A DNA stretch of 64,000 nucleotides from Alistipes sp. (GCA_017938765.1 JAGBAX010000003.1:165166-229165), one strand, 5' to 3'; positions 35,255 to 47,599 are shown, numbered from the stretch's first letter. Program-made: numbers and translations. The notes: generated by a model not told the origin, from the sequence alone.

Positions 35255-36775
35255 CTAATTGCTTTCGTTTGGTTGAACAAGTGAGCCTGGAGCCTCAATC
35301 TCATGGATAGGAATTGGCCATACAAAGAGTGGATCGTCAGCCTTTACACTGAGCGAACTACCCTCTACAAGCGAATTAGACTGCGGCGTGCGGGTAAAGC
35401 CCTCGCCATCACGATAGATCTCACCCCAACGCTTGAAGTCGTGCAATCGGAAGCCCTCCATATATAGCTCCCTCACACGCTCGGCAGCAATCTGCTCAAT
35501 ATAGTTATCAGCCGTAAGATTTATGCCTCCACCAGAGACTATACGTGAAGCGCGCAGAGTATTGATATCCTTTGATGCAGCCGAGAAGTTAGGAGTCTGC
35601 TGACGACAGAGCGCCTCGGCACGGATAAGATACTGCTCAGCCAGGCGGAACGGCTTAGGCATTACGGTGTGGTAAATCAGTGCATTGTTTATAAAGTCTT
35701 GATTTCCAAAGTACTTTACAAGCAGAGGCCACTGCAGACCGTGATTATAGCCCGTTGGCAGGGTGTAGAAGTAGCTACTGTAGCGCATATCTCTATCAGA
35801 GTATAAGCCAAGCACCCACTGCGCAGGTACATAGTCTGGATAGTAGTATGTATAGTCTACATTAAAGCCTAAGAACGACTGACCAAGTGCGCCACCATAA
35901 GATGTTGTGGTAAAGCCAATGCGCCAGATAATCTCTGTACCCACATCGTAGTTCCACATATAGTCAAAGTATGTCATATTGCTCGTATAGTAGCTTACTG
36001 CCGAGCTCAGTGCAAAGTTTCGGCTCTCAATAAGCTCTGTAGAGTACTCTATAGCGCTCTGCCAATCCTCCATATAGAGGGCCACGCGGGCGTGAAGCGC
36101 AAGGGCCATTGCGCGAGTAACAAAGGCACTACTATGTGCATCATTATCCTCGTCCAAAAGCTCCTCTGCACGCTCCAAATCCTTAATAACCTGCTGATAA
36201 GAGTCGTAGAGCGATGCGCGAGGCAGTGGCTGCTTATCAAGGGTCGTAGTACGGAGCACAACACCAAGCTCTGTCTGTGCTGTCTCTGGCTTATAGGCCT
36301 TGCAGTAGCACTTCAGAAGCTCCGAGTATGCAAGGGCGCGAATAGCATAGACCTCGCCAGTATAGGTATTAAGGTCGGTAAGCTTGTTCTCGTCGGTTGT
36401 TGCTGCCACCACGCGAGGCACATAGTCAAGGTAGAAGTTACAGGAAGCTATAATCTGATACAGAGAGGCATAGACGCTCTCAATTTCAGAAGTTGTAGAG
36501 CGAACAGTCCACAACCAGAAGTTGCCATAGGTATTTGAATAGCCATCTACGGCATAGACGAGGTCGGTCTGCAGGTCAGGCAGAATTGTAAGGTAGCCGC
36601 TATAGAGCGCACTACTCTTAAGCAGTGAGTAGATACCCGTTACTGTCTGCTCGGCATCGTCAAAAGTCTGCATAGCCTGCTGCTGCGGGATAGCCGACTG
36701 TGGCACCTTGTCAAGGCACGATACGGCACAGAGTGCTGTAAGTGCAACAAATAATATCTTTATACTTTTCAACAT
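35255..36775 (-). CDS. susD-like: SusD/RagB-family nutrient-binding lipoprotein
   Basis: A 506-aa outer-membrane lipoprotein (MLKSIKILFVALTALCAVSC, Cys20). The SusD fold is indicated by the N-terminal DKVPQSAIPQQQAMQTFDDAEQTVTGIYSLL (trapping the PQ.ai....A....d...a..g.Y motif), TPR helices with AIRALAYSELLKCYCKAY (~145-162), and the C-terminal ERVRELYMEGFRLHDFKRWGE (~425-445), which is a hallmark of RagB/SusD. It caps the SusC transporter and delivers the ligand. ATG 36775 is preferred to the GTG at 36781. The gap to susC is 10 nt. The ligand is not known. Confidence 0.93.
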   Translation of the reverse strand: MLKSIKILFVALTALCAVSCLDKVPQSAIPQQQAMQTFDDAEQTVTGIYSLLKSSALYSGYLTILPDLQTDLVYAVDGYSNTYGNFWLWTVRSTTSEIESVYASLYQIIASCNFYLDYVPRVVAATTDENKLTDLNTYTGEVYAIRALAYSELLKCYCKAYKPETAQTELGVVLRTTTLDKQPLPRASLYDSYQQVIKDLERAEELLDEDNDAHSSAFVTRAMALALHARVALYMEDWQSAIEYSTELIESRNFALSSAVSYYTSNMTYFDYMWNYDVGTEIIWRIGFTTTSYGGALGQSFLGFNVDYTYYYPDYVPAQWVLGLYSDRDMRYSSYFYTLPTGYNHGLQWPLLVKYFGNQDFINNALIYHTVMPKPFRLAEQYLIRAEALCRQQTPNFSAASKDINTLRASRIVSGGGINLTADNYIEQIAAERVRELYMEGFRLHDFKRWGEIYRDGEGFTRTPQSNSLVEGSSLSVKADDPLFVWPIPIHEIEAPGSLVQPNESN

Positions 36776-36785
36776 ATCCACGCTT

Positions 36786-39749
36786 TTAGAAGGTTATATC
36801 AATACCAAAAGTAAACTGGCGCGACATCGGATACTGCGCTGCATAGAGATTTGTCGTTCCCTCTGGGTCAAGACCCGAAAAGCGGGTAAAGGTAAAGAGG
36901 TTCTGCGCCTGAGCATAAACTCTAACTCCAGAGAAGACCTTTGTGCGACGAATAGCCTTATCTGGCAGCGAGTAGCTGAGCATCAAATTCTTAAGTCTCA
37001 AGAATGACGCATCCTCAAGCAGTCGGCTATCAAACTCCGTATACACGCCATGACGAGGGATGTCTGTAATATCGCCCGGCTTCTGCCAACGCTCTAATAG
37101 GCGTGCAGACTGATTGTAGGATGCAAAGCGACCATTTGACTCATCAAAATATCGGTCGTTATTGAGCATCCAACGGTCTGCCACCCAGCTAAACTGCGCT
37201 GTAAGCTGAAGACCCTTCCACTGCAGTGCCGTACCAAAGCCGCCCTGCCAAGGGGCGAGGTAGCTCTTGCCTACAAGCACCTTATCTTCATCGCGCAGAA
37301 CAGTTGTCAGCTCGCCATCCTTTGTATACCACAGCGCATCTCCATTGGCTGGGTTTACACCCGCATAGCGGTTGATATAGAACTCGCCAAGAGGATGACC
37401 CACAACAAGTTTTGTATTTGTACCAGAGCGCTCATACTCCTGTACGCCATTATAGAGCTCTGTAATCTTATTATTGTTGTACGACACATTGGCATTTACC
37501 GTCCACAGAAAATCCTTTGCCGAGATAAGTGTACCCACAACATTCATCTCAACGCCCTTATTTACCATTGCGCCTACATTGTCCCAGTAGTATCCAAAAC
37601 CAGATGTAGAGTATGGCTCTGGCACCTGCATAAGCATATCGGAGGTGTGCTTGTAGTAGAGCTCAAGGTCTACATTGAGGCGATGCCAAAATCCGAAGTG
37701 CAAACCGAGGTTTGTTGTCCAAGGTTTCTCCCAACCGAGGCGTTCATTGCCTGGCTGCATAAGACCGACACCCGCATTGCCAACGTAGTCTACGCCTCCT
37801 CCCACAAGGGCGAGGTGCTCGTAGTTAGGGATTGACGAGTTACCCGATGTACCAGTAGAGAGGGATATCTGAGCATTTGTAAGCCATGTTTTAGCACTCT
37901 CCACAAAGGCCTCGTTGCGCATATTCCACATAAAGCCGACACTCCAGAAGCCAGCCCAACGGCGAGAGACACCAAAGCGTGAGCTACCGTCAGTACGCAC
38001 CGAGAAGTCAGCAAAGTAGCGGTCGTCGTAGTTATACTCGCCACGACCAAAGAACGACACAAAGCCGTAATCTGAGTCTGTTGTATCACCCCACGAGTTG
38101 GCACGTGTACCAGACGAGAGGTTTGTCAGCTTATCGTTATTTTGACCCGCCGTTAGGACATTGAACGCCTCGTAGTGGCTATCCACGCCCTCCTGACCGA
38201 CAAGGAAGTTGAAGTTATGAACTCTATCAATATCAAAGCGATAGTTTACAGTATTTGTGATTGTCAGGCTATAGCTATCCGTAGAGCTGCGCGAAGCTGA
38301 GCCTTGACCCTGATTAGGAGCATAGCTTGGCAATGACTGACCAAAGCCAGTTGTATGCGAGTAGTCAATACCAAACTGTGTTTTCAGTGTAAGACCCTCA
38401 ATAGGCGTTGCCTCTGCAAACTGTGTAGAGAGGACCTTGTACTTCTTGAATGTCACGGGGTTATGCTCAAGCCACTCAAGCGGGTTTTGTCCATTTCCGC
38501 GCCAGCTACCGTCAGCAATAGAGGCCGTTGTGCCATCTGCGCGATATGGATTCCAGTACGGCATCATAAACCTTGCTGCCGAGATTGGCGTTACAAGGGT
38601 ATAAGCACCCTCATCCGCCTGCTGGATAAGCTGGTAGTTGAGCATATTGCTCACACCAATTTTGAGCCACTTGGCAGCCTTGCGCTCAAAGTTCTGGCGG
38701 GTAGAGAAGCGCTTAAAGCCAGAGCCAAGAGCTGTTCCCTGCTGGTTGTAGTAGCCGCCCGAAACATAGTAGGATGTCTTATCGTCCGCACCCGACACAG
38801 CAAGCTCGTAGTTCTGTAGCAGAGCCGACGAGTTAAAGACCACATCCATCCAGTTTATATCTGTCTGCGAGAGCACAGCATAGTTCTGACCTGCATCCAT
38901 GCCTATCTGTCGCTCATACTCAATGCGCTCGGCAGTATTCATCAAATCCCACTTGCCACAAGCCACCTGCGAGACGCCCAACTGCATACGATACTCAATA
39001 CGAGGACGCTCGGCTGCCTTACCGCGCTTTGTAGTAATAACAATAACGCCATTTGCCGCACGAGCACCATAGATAGATGTTGATGAGGCATCCTTAAGCA
39101 CAGAGATTGACTCAATATCTGCGGGGTTGATTGTATTAAAGTCACTCGCCGCAATAGGCACTCCGTCAAGGATATAGAGCGGAGCCGTGCCAGAGTTGAT
39201 TGAGTTTGTTCCGCGAATAGTCATCACCGCTGCTGCGCTTGGCTCGCCCGTATTGGACAACACCATAAGACCTGGCACCTGACCCTGCAATGCTTGGTCA
39301 AAGGCTGCCGTAGGGGTCTTCTCAACCTTCTCCATCTTTACAGTTGAGACAGAGCCTGTGATAGTTCCCTTCTTACGCACACCATAGGCAATAACCACAA
39401 CATCATCAATAGCCTCAGTCTCTGGCTGCATAACAATGTTGTGCGTAATGTTCGTTTCCGATGCAGGTACTACCCACACCACCTCTTTATAGCCCAAGAA
39501 GGAGAAGGAGATAGTGTTCCCCACAGCGGCTTCAATGGTGTAAGTTCCGTCAAAGTTGGATGTAACTCCCTGCATCGTCTCTAATACAACAACCGCCACT
39601 CCAAGTAGCGGTTGATTGTCTTCAGCAGATACTACTGTGCCGCTTACTGTCACACGACCTGCGGCCACCTGTGCAGTAACGGTTGTATAAGCTGTAAGGC
39701 TTAACAGTAGTAGGCTAAATGTAAGAAAAAATTGTTTGAGTGAGTTCAT
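36786..39749 (-). CDS. susC-like: SusC/RagA-family TonB-linked outer-membrane transporter
   Basis: A 987-aa TonB-dependent porin. ATG 39749 begins a signal peptide (MNSLKQFFLTFSLLLLSLTAYTTVTA). Residues ~32-110 are the CarboxypepD-regulatory domain (GTVVSAEDNQPLLGVAVVVLE), then DDVVVIAYG is the TonB box, followed by the plug domain (VEKTPTAAFDQALQGQVPGLMV...TIRGTNSINSGTAPLYILDGVPI), and a C-terminal 22-strand barrel ending in QFTFGIDITF. Residue ~115-230 is the plug. It is the promoter-proximal gene of the cluster, directly downstream of the thiamine operon. It works with the SusD-like cap to import a large ligand. Confidence 0.94.
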   Translation of the reverse strand: MNSLKQFFLTFSLLLLSLTAYTTVTAQVAAGRVTVSGTVVSAEDNQPLLGVAVVVLETMQGVTSNFDGTYTIEAAVGNTISFSFLGYKEVVWVVPASETNITHNIVMQPETEAIDDVVVIAYGVRKKGTITGSVSTVKMEKVEKTPTAAFDQALQGQVPGLMVLSNTGEPSAAAVMTIRGTNSINSGTAPLYILDGVPIAASDFNTINPADIESISVLKDASSTSIYGARAANGVIVITTKRGKAAERPRIEYRMQLGVSQVACGKWDLMNTAERIEYERQIGMDAGQNYAVLSQTDINWMDVVFNSSALLQNYELAVSGADDKTSYYVSGGYYNQQGTALGSGFKRFSTRQNFERKAAKWLKIGVSNMLNYQLIQQADEGAYTLVTPISAARFMMPYWNPYRADGTTASIADGSWRGNGQNPLEWLEHNPVTFKKYKVLSTQFAEATPIEGLTLKTQFGIDYSHTTGFGQSLPSYAPNQGQGSASRSSTDSYSLTITNTVNYRFDIDRVHNFNFLVGQEGVDSHYEAFNVLTAGQNNDKLTNLSSGTRANSWGDTTDSDYGFVSFFGRGEYNYDDRYFADFSVRTDGSSRFGVSRRWAGFWSVGFMWNMRNEAFVESAKTWLTNAQISLSTGTSGNSSIPNYEHLALVGGGVDYVGNAGVGLMQPGNERLGWEKPWTTNLGLHFGFWHRLNVDLELYYKHTSDMLMQVPEPYSTSGFGYYWDNVGAMVNKGVEMNVVGTLISAKDFLWTVNANVSYNNNKITELYNGVQEYERSGTNTKLVVGHPLGEFYINRYAGVNPANGDALWYTKDGELTTVLRDEDKVLVGKSYLAPWQGGFGTALQWKGLQLTAQFSWVADRWMLNNDRYFDESNGRFASYNQSARLLERWQKPGDITDIPRHGVYTEFDSRLLEDASFLRLKNLMLSYSLPDKAIRRTKVFSGVRVYAQAQNLFTFTRFSGLDPEGTTNLYAAQYPMSRQFTFGIDITF

Positions 39750-39755
39750 AATGGG

Positions 39756-39786
39756 CAAAGGTAGTACTTTTGTACTAAAGTACAAA
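39756..39786 (-). promoter_or_regulatory. SusC-cluster promoter (TTTG-N19-TACCTTTG) with palindromic spacer
   Basis: On the minus strand, TTTG (plus-strand 39783-39786), a 19-bp spacer and TACCTTTG (39756-39763) match the consensus exactly. The spacer is filled by the palindrome GTACTTTTGTACTAAAGTAC (39764-39783, 7-bp arms GTACTTT/AAAGTAC). ATG 39749 begins 6 nt after the -7 element, so the mRNA would have almost no leader. The promoter fits into the 54 nt after the thiamine operon. Confidence 0.88.
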
Positions 39787-39803
39787 GATTTTCGCCCAAA
39801 TTA

Positions 39804-41129
39804 TTATTTTCCAAAGTGCCACAGCGCACCATTTCCCCTGCCAAGCGAGAGCTCTTTTGCCTGCACAATAGCCTTTGTTACATAATCTTTTGCCAACGCA
39901 ACAGCACTTGTAAGGGTATATCCGTGCGCCAAAAATGTTGCAATAGCAGACGACAAAGTGCAACCAGTGCCGTGAGTATTACGACTCTCAATCTTCTGAC
40001 TCTCAAAAGTATATATCGCTCCATCGCTACACAACACATCGCACATCCTACTATCTGGCAAATGACCGCCCTTGATAAGTACCGCCGTACCATACTGCTC
40101 GGATAGCACCTTTGCGGCTCTTTTCATCTCATCCACGCTGTTAATCTCTCGTCCGAGCAAAACTGCCGCCTCGCGCAGATTGGGTGTTATGAGCGTAGAG
40201 AGCGGAAAGAGACGACTAACGAGCGTTGTAACCGTCTTATCCTCAATCAGTTTTGCACCACTTGTCGCCACCATAACGGGGTCGCAGACCATATATTGCG
40301 GGCAGTAGGTCTCTATTACATCTGCCACAGCATTAACGACCTCACTATTATGCACCATACCGATTTTTACAGCCCTAACATCCAAATCCTCAAAGACCGC
40401 AACTGCTTGATTTCTAACAGCTTCGGCAGAGAGAGGAACAATGTCTGTTACTCCCATTGTGTTCTGCGCCGTAACAGCAGTAATTGCCGAGGCTGCAAAG
40501 CCACGCAGTGCCGAAACGCTCTTTATATCGGCCTGAATACCCGCGCCACCGCTACTATCAGAGCCAGCAACAGTCAGCACCACTGGAGGCGTAAGACGAC
40601 CCCTCCACGCAGCACCGAGCATAGCCGCACCACCAAAACCTAATGACCTAATCCTCTGGAGGTTATCCATCGTTATTCCCCCCAGTGCATAGACCTTGTT
40701 GTCAATTACTCCGCTATCGCGAAGTGCCTCAAGTTCATCATCAGCAAAGGCAGAGCGATACCCCTCCTTAGATATGCTGTCAAAGATTGGCGAGAGAAAA
40801 ACATAATCGCACTCAGCTTTATACCGTACAACCTCCTCCGCCGTGTGGCACGAGCGGCTAATAGTACCCCTAAAACTGGTTGGTACAACTCCATTTCGGC
40901 TATTTAGATGCACACCTCGCAGCGAGTACTTTACAGCTAAATCAAAGTGGTCGTGCAAGACTACTCTGTCGCGATATTTTTGCAATGCGCAAACAAGATG
41001 TTCCACCTGTTCAACAGTTGCATTTGGTTTACGAATATGCAATATATCCACCACATTATCAAGCAGATAGATAGCCTCACGAACCTCCTCAACATAGAGT
41101 TCTGGGCGTGTGATAGCGAGTAGTCTCAT
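39804..41129 (-). CDS. thiED: Fused ThiE/TenI-like plus ThiD protein
   Basis: A 441-aa bifunctional protein. Residues ~1-180 form a ThiE/TenI-type TIM barrel (LLAITRPELYVEEV..., ILHIRKP, RGVHLNSRNG, ISRSCHTAEE, YVFLSPIFDSISKEG, ALGGI). Residues ~183-441 are HMP-phosphate kinase ThiD (VVLTVAGSDSSGGAGIQADIKSV; VAGSDSSGGAGIQ is the HMP-binding start; TGCTLSSAIA with the ATP loop). ThiD makes HMP-PP; the N-domain might act as a TenI tautomerase or a second thiamine-phosphate synthase. It is the last gene of the thi operon, overlapping thiF by ATGA. Its TAA is 54 nt upstream of the SusC start. Confidence 0.9.
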   Translation of the reverse strand: MRLLAITRPELYVEEVREAIYLLDNVVDILHIRKPNATVEQVEHLVCALQKYRDRVVLHDHFDLAVKYSLRGVHLNSRNGVVPTSFRGTISRSCHTAEEVVRYKAECDYVFLSPIFDSISKEGYRSAFADDELEALRDSGVIDNKVYALGGITMDNLQRIRSLGFGGAAMLGAAWRGRLTPPVVLTVAGSDSSGGAGIQADIKSVSALRGFAASAITAVTAQNTMGVTDIVPLSAEAVRNQAVAVFEDLDVRAVKIGMVHNSEVVNAVADVIETYCPQYMVCDPVMVATSGAKLIEDKTVTTLVSRLFPLSTLITPNLREAAVLLGREINSVDEMKRAAKVLSEQYGTAVLIKGGHLPDSRMCDVLCSDGAIYTFESQKIESRNTHGTGCTLSSAIATFLAHGYTLTSAVALAKDYVTKAIVQAKELSLGRGNGALWHFGK

Positions 41130-41775
41130 AGTTCAAAAATTTCGCAGTTCATCGTTCTTAAATCAACTCTCCACAGCTTGTTATATAACACCTCTCCATA
41201 GCCGCAGATAATCTTCAGAGACTCCGACACCTCGGCTGCCGCAACAACCCCCACCGTAGCTCCAATTATCCCCTTTTCAACCCTTGGCATAGGCTCAAAA
41301 ATATCACTATAGCGGTGCGTTCTATCTCCCCAAAACACCGACACCTGCCCCACAAAGCCCTCCACAGCGCCGTGAACAAAGTGTTTACCCTGCTCGGCGC
41401 AGATACTCTCTGCTACAGCACGCACAGCGTAGTTATCCCCGCCATCAACGACAATGTCGTAATCGGAAATAATCTCTGCCCCATTCTCTGCCGTAAGGAA
41501 GGTGTTGTACGGAACAATCTCAACTGCGCTACTCATCGCTCGCAGCCTATTGGCTGCAACCTCAACTTTTGGCTTTCCGATGTCCTGCTCTGTGTAGAGA
41601 ATTTGTCGTTGTAAATTACTGATACTCACGCTGTCGCCATCAACAATACCGACCTTTCCCACACCTGCCGCCACAAGGTATTGAGCCACCACAGAGCCCA
41701 GTCCGCCGACGCCCACAACAAGCACCTTTGTGCCCTTAATCTTCCGTTGCCCTGTCACTCCAATCTCCGCGAGGG

Positions 41776-41800
<25 letters not shown>
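41126..41800 (-). CDS. thiF: Adenylyltransferase ThiF (ThiS-activating, E1-like)
   Basis: A 224-aa E1-like enzyme that adenylates the C-terminal Gly of ThiS. The nucleotide-binding motif GVGGLGSVVAQYLVAAGV (~31-48), the acceptor segment VDGDSVSISNLQRQILY (~53-69; SNLQRQ is the family arginine), and the Asp in VVDGGDNYAVR (~117) are present. The Zn-binding CxxC pairs present in most ThiF/MoeB proteins are not seen, so it is a zinc-less variant. It overlaps thiH by 25 nt and thiED by 4 nt. Confidence 0.88.
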
Positions 41801-45225
<3,425 letters not shown>

Positions 45226-45241
<16 letters not shown>

Positions 45242-45846
45242 AGTTTTATAATTTTTTTCATTTCACACTCTGGCTCAGTAGCCATTAACACACTGCCACT
45301 TAGTGCTATACCATCTACGCCCGTCTGCTTCAGAACAGGCAAATCCTCGGCCGTAATACCTCCTATAGCCACAATGGGCAGGTTGATATTATGCTCTCGC
45401 ATCCGCCTCACAATACTCTGATATCCCTCAATACCCAATATAGGACTTAACCGCTCCTTGGTCTTGGTAAAGCGATACGGCCCACAGCCGATGTAGTTAC
45501 CACCCGCCTGTGCGATAGACAGAACATCCTCAAAGGTATTTGCCGTGCCGCCAATAATGGCATTTGGCCCTAAAATGTCGCGCGCCCACGCTATCGGCAT
45601 ATCGTTTTTGCCAAGATGCACCCCATCGGCCGATATGCGATGGGCAATATGCACATCGTCGTCAATAATAAAAGTCGCGCCATAGTCGCTACACATCTGC
45701 TTAACAATCAGAGCCGTACGATATAGCTCTTTCTGCGTAGCGTTCTTCATTCTGAGCTGTATCCACCGACAGCCTCCCTCAAGAGCGAGTCTTACGGAGT
45801 CCAAATAGGAGTAGCGCGCCGTAAAGTGTGTTATAAACTGTATCAT
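45226..45846 (-). CDS. thiE: Thiamine-phosphate synthase ThiE
   Basis: A 206-aa enzyme joining HMP-PP and thiazole phosphate. Family motifs: [19 protein letters not shown] (~27-45), [23 protein letters not shown] (~62-84), [10 protein letters not shown] (~99-108), [14 protein letters not shown] (~116-129) and [25 protein letters not shown] (~160-184). It fits the canonical ThiE better than the N-terminal domain of thiED does, so the operon carries two proteins of this fold. It starts by ATGA overlap with thiS and overlaps thiG by 16 nt. Confidence 0.9.
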
Positions 45847-46040
45847 CCTCCGTAGACTGCTTTAATAATGACAATAGAGTCCCCTTCTGAAAGCAGAGTC
45901 TGCTCCCAGAGTTGTCGGGGGATAATCTTTCGGTTTACCGCTACAGCGATGCCCGTAGTGGCAATTTCCAGCTCTGAGATGAGCTGACTGAGGGTGGTAG
46001 ATACAAAAAATCCCTCTTTGTTGTTTACAGTAAGTCTCAT
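45843..46040 (-). CDS. thiS: Sulfur-carrier protein ThiS
   Basis: A 65-aa ubiquitin-like protein, starting MRLTVNNKEGFF at ATG 46040 (not at the upstream TTG-type extension). It ends AVYGG with the C-terminal Gly-Gly needed for ThiF adenylation and thiocarboxylation. The middle segment [37 protein letters not shown] is the standard ThiS C-terminal half. It is the first gene after the TPP riboswitch, at 32 nt, and overlaps thiE by 4 nt. Confidence 0.95.
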   Translation of the reverse strand: MRLTVNNKEGFFVSTTLSQLISELEIATTGIAVAVNRKIIPRQLWEQTLLSEGDSIVIIKAVYGG

Positions 46041-46072
46041 AATAGTAACTGTATAAATACAAAGAGGGCTCA

Positions 46073-46148
46073 AGCCGCGCAATCCTTTCGGTAGTACTAA
46101 CTACATCAAGTTCAAGGGTATAATCTCAGCCTTACGCTCGCCCAAACC
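46073..46148 (-). promoter_or_regulatory. TPP (THI-box) riboswitch
   Basis: On the minus strand the conserved core reads GGCTGAGATTATACCCTTGAA, then CTTGATGTAGTTAGTACTACCG and AAGGATTG, matching the TPP aptamer (CUGAGA, ACCCUUGAACCUGAU, AGGA). P1 arms flank it. The aptamer ends 32 nt before the thiS start, and no separate terminator is seen between them, so repression probably acts on translation initiation or on an undetected anti-structure. The element controls the thi operon by the product thiamine diphosphate. Confidence 0.95.
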
Positions 46149-46160
46149 ATATAGTTTTGA

Positions 46161-46210
46161 GCAAAACAAAAGCACCCCTTTGCAGTATTTACCACAAAGG
46201 TAGTGCTTTT
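46161..46210 (-). terminator. Terminator of the cytochrome c peroxidase gene (stem contains a -7 element)
   Basis: AAAAGCAC (46168-46175) pairs with GTGCTTTT (46203-46210), and CCTTTG (46177-46182) with CAAAGG (46195-46200). On the minus strand the stem is followed by GTTTTG. The minus-strand TACCTTTG (46195-46202), the best -7 candidate for the thi operon, is in the stem arm. Confidence 0.82.
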
Positions 46211-46225
46211 TAGATAAACAACCAA
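46195..46225 (-). promoter_or_regulatory. Probable thi-operon promoter (TTGG-N19-TACCTTTG)
   Basis: Minus-strand TACCTTTG (46195-46202) with TTGG (46222-46225) 19 bp upstream. It lies 47 nt before the riboswitch. The -33 element is one base off TTTG and overlaps the hairpin at the peroxidase 3' end. Confidence 0.65.
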
Positions 46226-46239
46226 GAAAATTGGTTGTT
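46217..46239 (-). other. Hairpin at the stop codon of the peroxidase gene
   Basis: AACAACCAA (46217-46225), loop GAAAA, TTGGTTGTT (46231-46239): a perfect 9-bp stem that includes the TAA stop of the peroxidase gene. It may help mRNA 3'-end stability or termination. Confidence 0.7.
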
Positions 46240-47599
46240 ATTTCATATTGTCGTTTGTAAGTAGTACTCCATTATGCTCGCCTGTAAGGCTCTCAAGGAA
46301 GGCAACAATCTTCTCCTCCTCAGCATCTGTAAGCGATACACCAACTTGATAAGTACCCATCTTGCAGACAGCCTCCTTAAGCTCTGGCTCAGTACCATCG
46401 TGGAAGTAAGGCGCTGTAAGGGCAACATTTCTCAGTCCAGGCACCTTAAAGCGGTGGCGGTCGCGCTCAAGAGCGGTCTCCTTATTGCGGCCATTATCCT
46501 CAACGGTCAGCTCCGCACCTCTATCTGCAAAATAATCAGCATATTGACCCATCAGCTCGTATGACTCTCCACCGAGATTTGCACCTACATGGCAGGTTGC
46601 GCAGTTATACTTTACAAAGAGTTCATAGCCCTGTTTCTGCTCCTCCGTAAGTGCCGTCATTTCGCCACGCAAATACTTATCAAAGGCAGAGTTAGGGGTA
46701 ATAAGCGTACGCTCAAACTCGGCAATGGCGTCTGTGATATTCTTCTCGCTCCAGCCATCTGGATAGACAGCCTTAAACTTCTTTGTCAGAGCCTTATCCT
46801 TTGCCAGCTTAGCCACTATCTGGTCAAAGGACTCACAGCCCATCTCTACTGGGTTGAGCGGTGGGCCTGCGGCCTGAAGCTCAAGGGTTGCCGCACGACC
46901 ATCCCAGAACTGAACAAAGTTATATACAGCATTGTAGACCGTTGGAGCATTTACGCCACCAAACTGTCCACCAACACCCTCAGAGTACTGCTTATTATCT
47001 ACACCTGCGGTATTAAGGCCGTGACAAGAGGCGCAAGAGACCGTATTGTCTATAGAAAGGCGTGTGTCGTGGTAGAGTATGCGACCAAGCTCAACCTTTG
47101 CAGCATCTGTAGGTATGCTCTGCGCAATAGGTCGGATAACCTCGCCAGCAAGGCCGTCGTTGTAGTACTGTGCGCGATAGTTGTCTGCCCAGCTATCAAC
47201 AATAGCAGCCTTTGCCTTTGTCATCTGGCTACCCCAATGTACAAGGTAGTATTTAGCCATTGGCATATCGCCATCAAGGGCAGCCTTCTCAACCTTGGCT
47301 ACATCTACAACAGAAATCTTACCGCCATTTTTCAGAGCCTCCATCATTGGCGCAATGTCAAACATCTTGTAGCCCGTCTGGCTATCTGCCTTGACAACAT
47401 CGCCAATAATTGGGAAAGATGCATAGAACGGGAGCTGTGGCTCTGCACTATGGCAGCTCAAACATCCACCCTCATCAAGAATTGCGAGCAGCTGCTCATT
47501 CTCAGGCAACTTCTCAGACGGCGCTGAGCAACTAATGCGGTATACTGCAAAGAGTACCGCTACGAAAGCCAACAATCCATAAAGTAGTTTTTTCTTCAT
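46238..47599 (-). CDS. Tri-haem cytochrome c peroxidase (CCP/MauG family)
   Basis: A 453-aa periplasmic peroxidase that reduces H2O2 using electrons from the quinol/cytochrome chain. The N-terminal hydrophobic segment (KKLLYGLLAFVAVLFAVYRISC) anchors it. Three CxxCH haem sites are visible: CLSCH (~46-50), CASCH (~187-191) and CATCH (~327-331); the first belongs to an added haem-binding domain, the other two to the peroxidase proper. FVQFWDGRAATLE (~229-241) and TAPYFHDGTEPELKEAV (~407-423) are CCP motifs. It lies downstream of ccsB-ccsA, which would attach its haems. Confidence 0.93.
   Translation of the reverse strand: MKKKLLYGLLAFVAVLFAVYRISCSAPSEKLPENEQLLAILDEGGCLSCHSAEPQLPFYASFPIIGDVVKADSQTGYKMFDIAPMMEALKNGGKISVVDVAKVEKAALDGDMPMAKYYLVHWGSQMTKAKAAIVDSWADNYRAQYYNDGLAGEVIRPIAQSIPTDAAKVELGRILYHDTRLSIDNTVSCASCHGLNTAGVDNKQYSEGVGGQFGGVNAPTVYNAVYNFVQFWDGRAATLELQAAGPPLNPVEMGCESFDQIVAKLAKDKALTKKFKAVYPDGWSEKNITDAIAEFERTLITPNSAFDKYLRGEMTALTEEQKQGYELFVKYNCATCHVGANLGGESYELMGQYADYFADRGAELTVEDNGRNKETALERDRHRFKVPGLRNVALTAPYFHDGTEPELKEAVCKMGTYQVGVSLTDAEEEKIVAFLESLTGEHNGVLLTNDNMK

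Noticed and set aside
46589-47527. 312-codon plus-strand open frame inside the cytochrome peroxidase
   Set aside because: Antisense to a gene with three CxxCH motifs; the frame is open only because of base composition.
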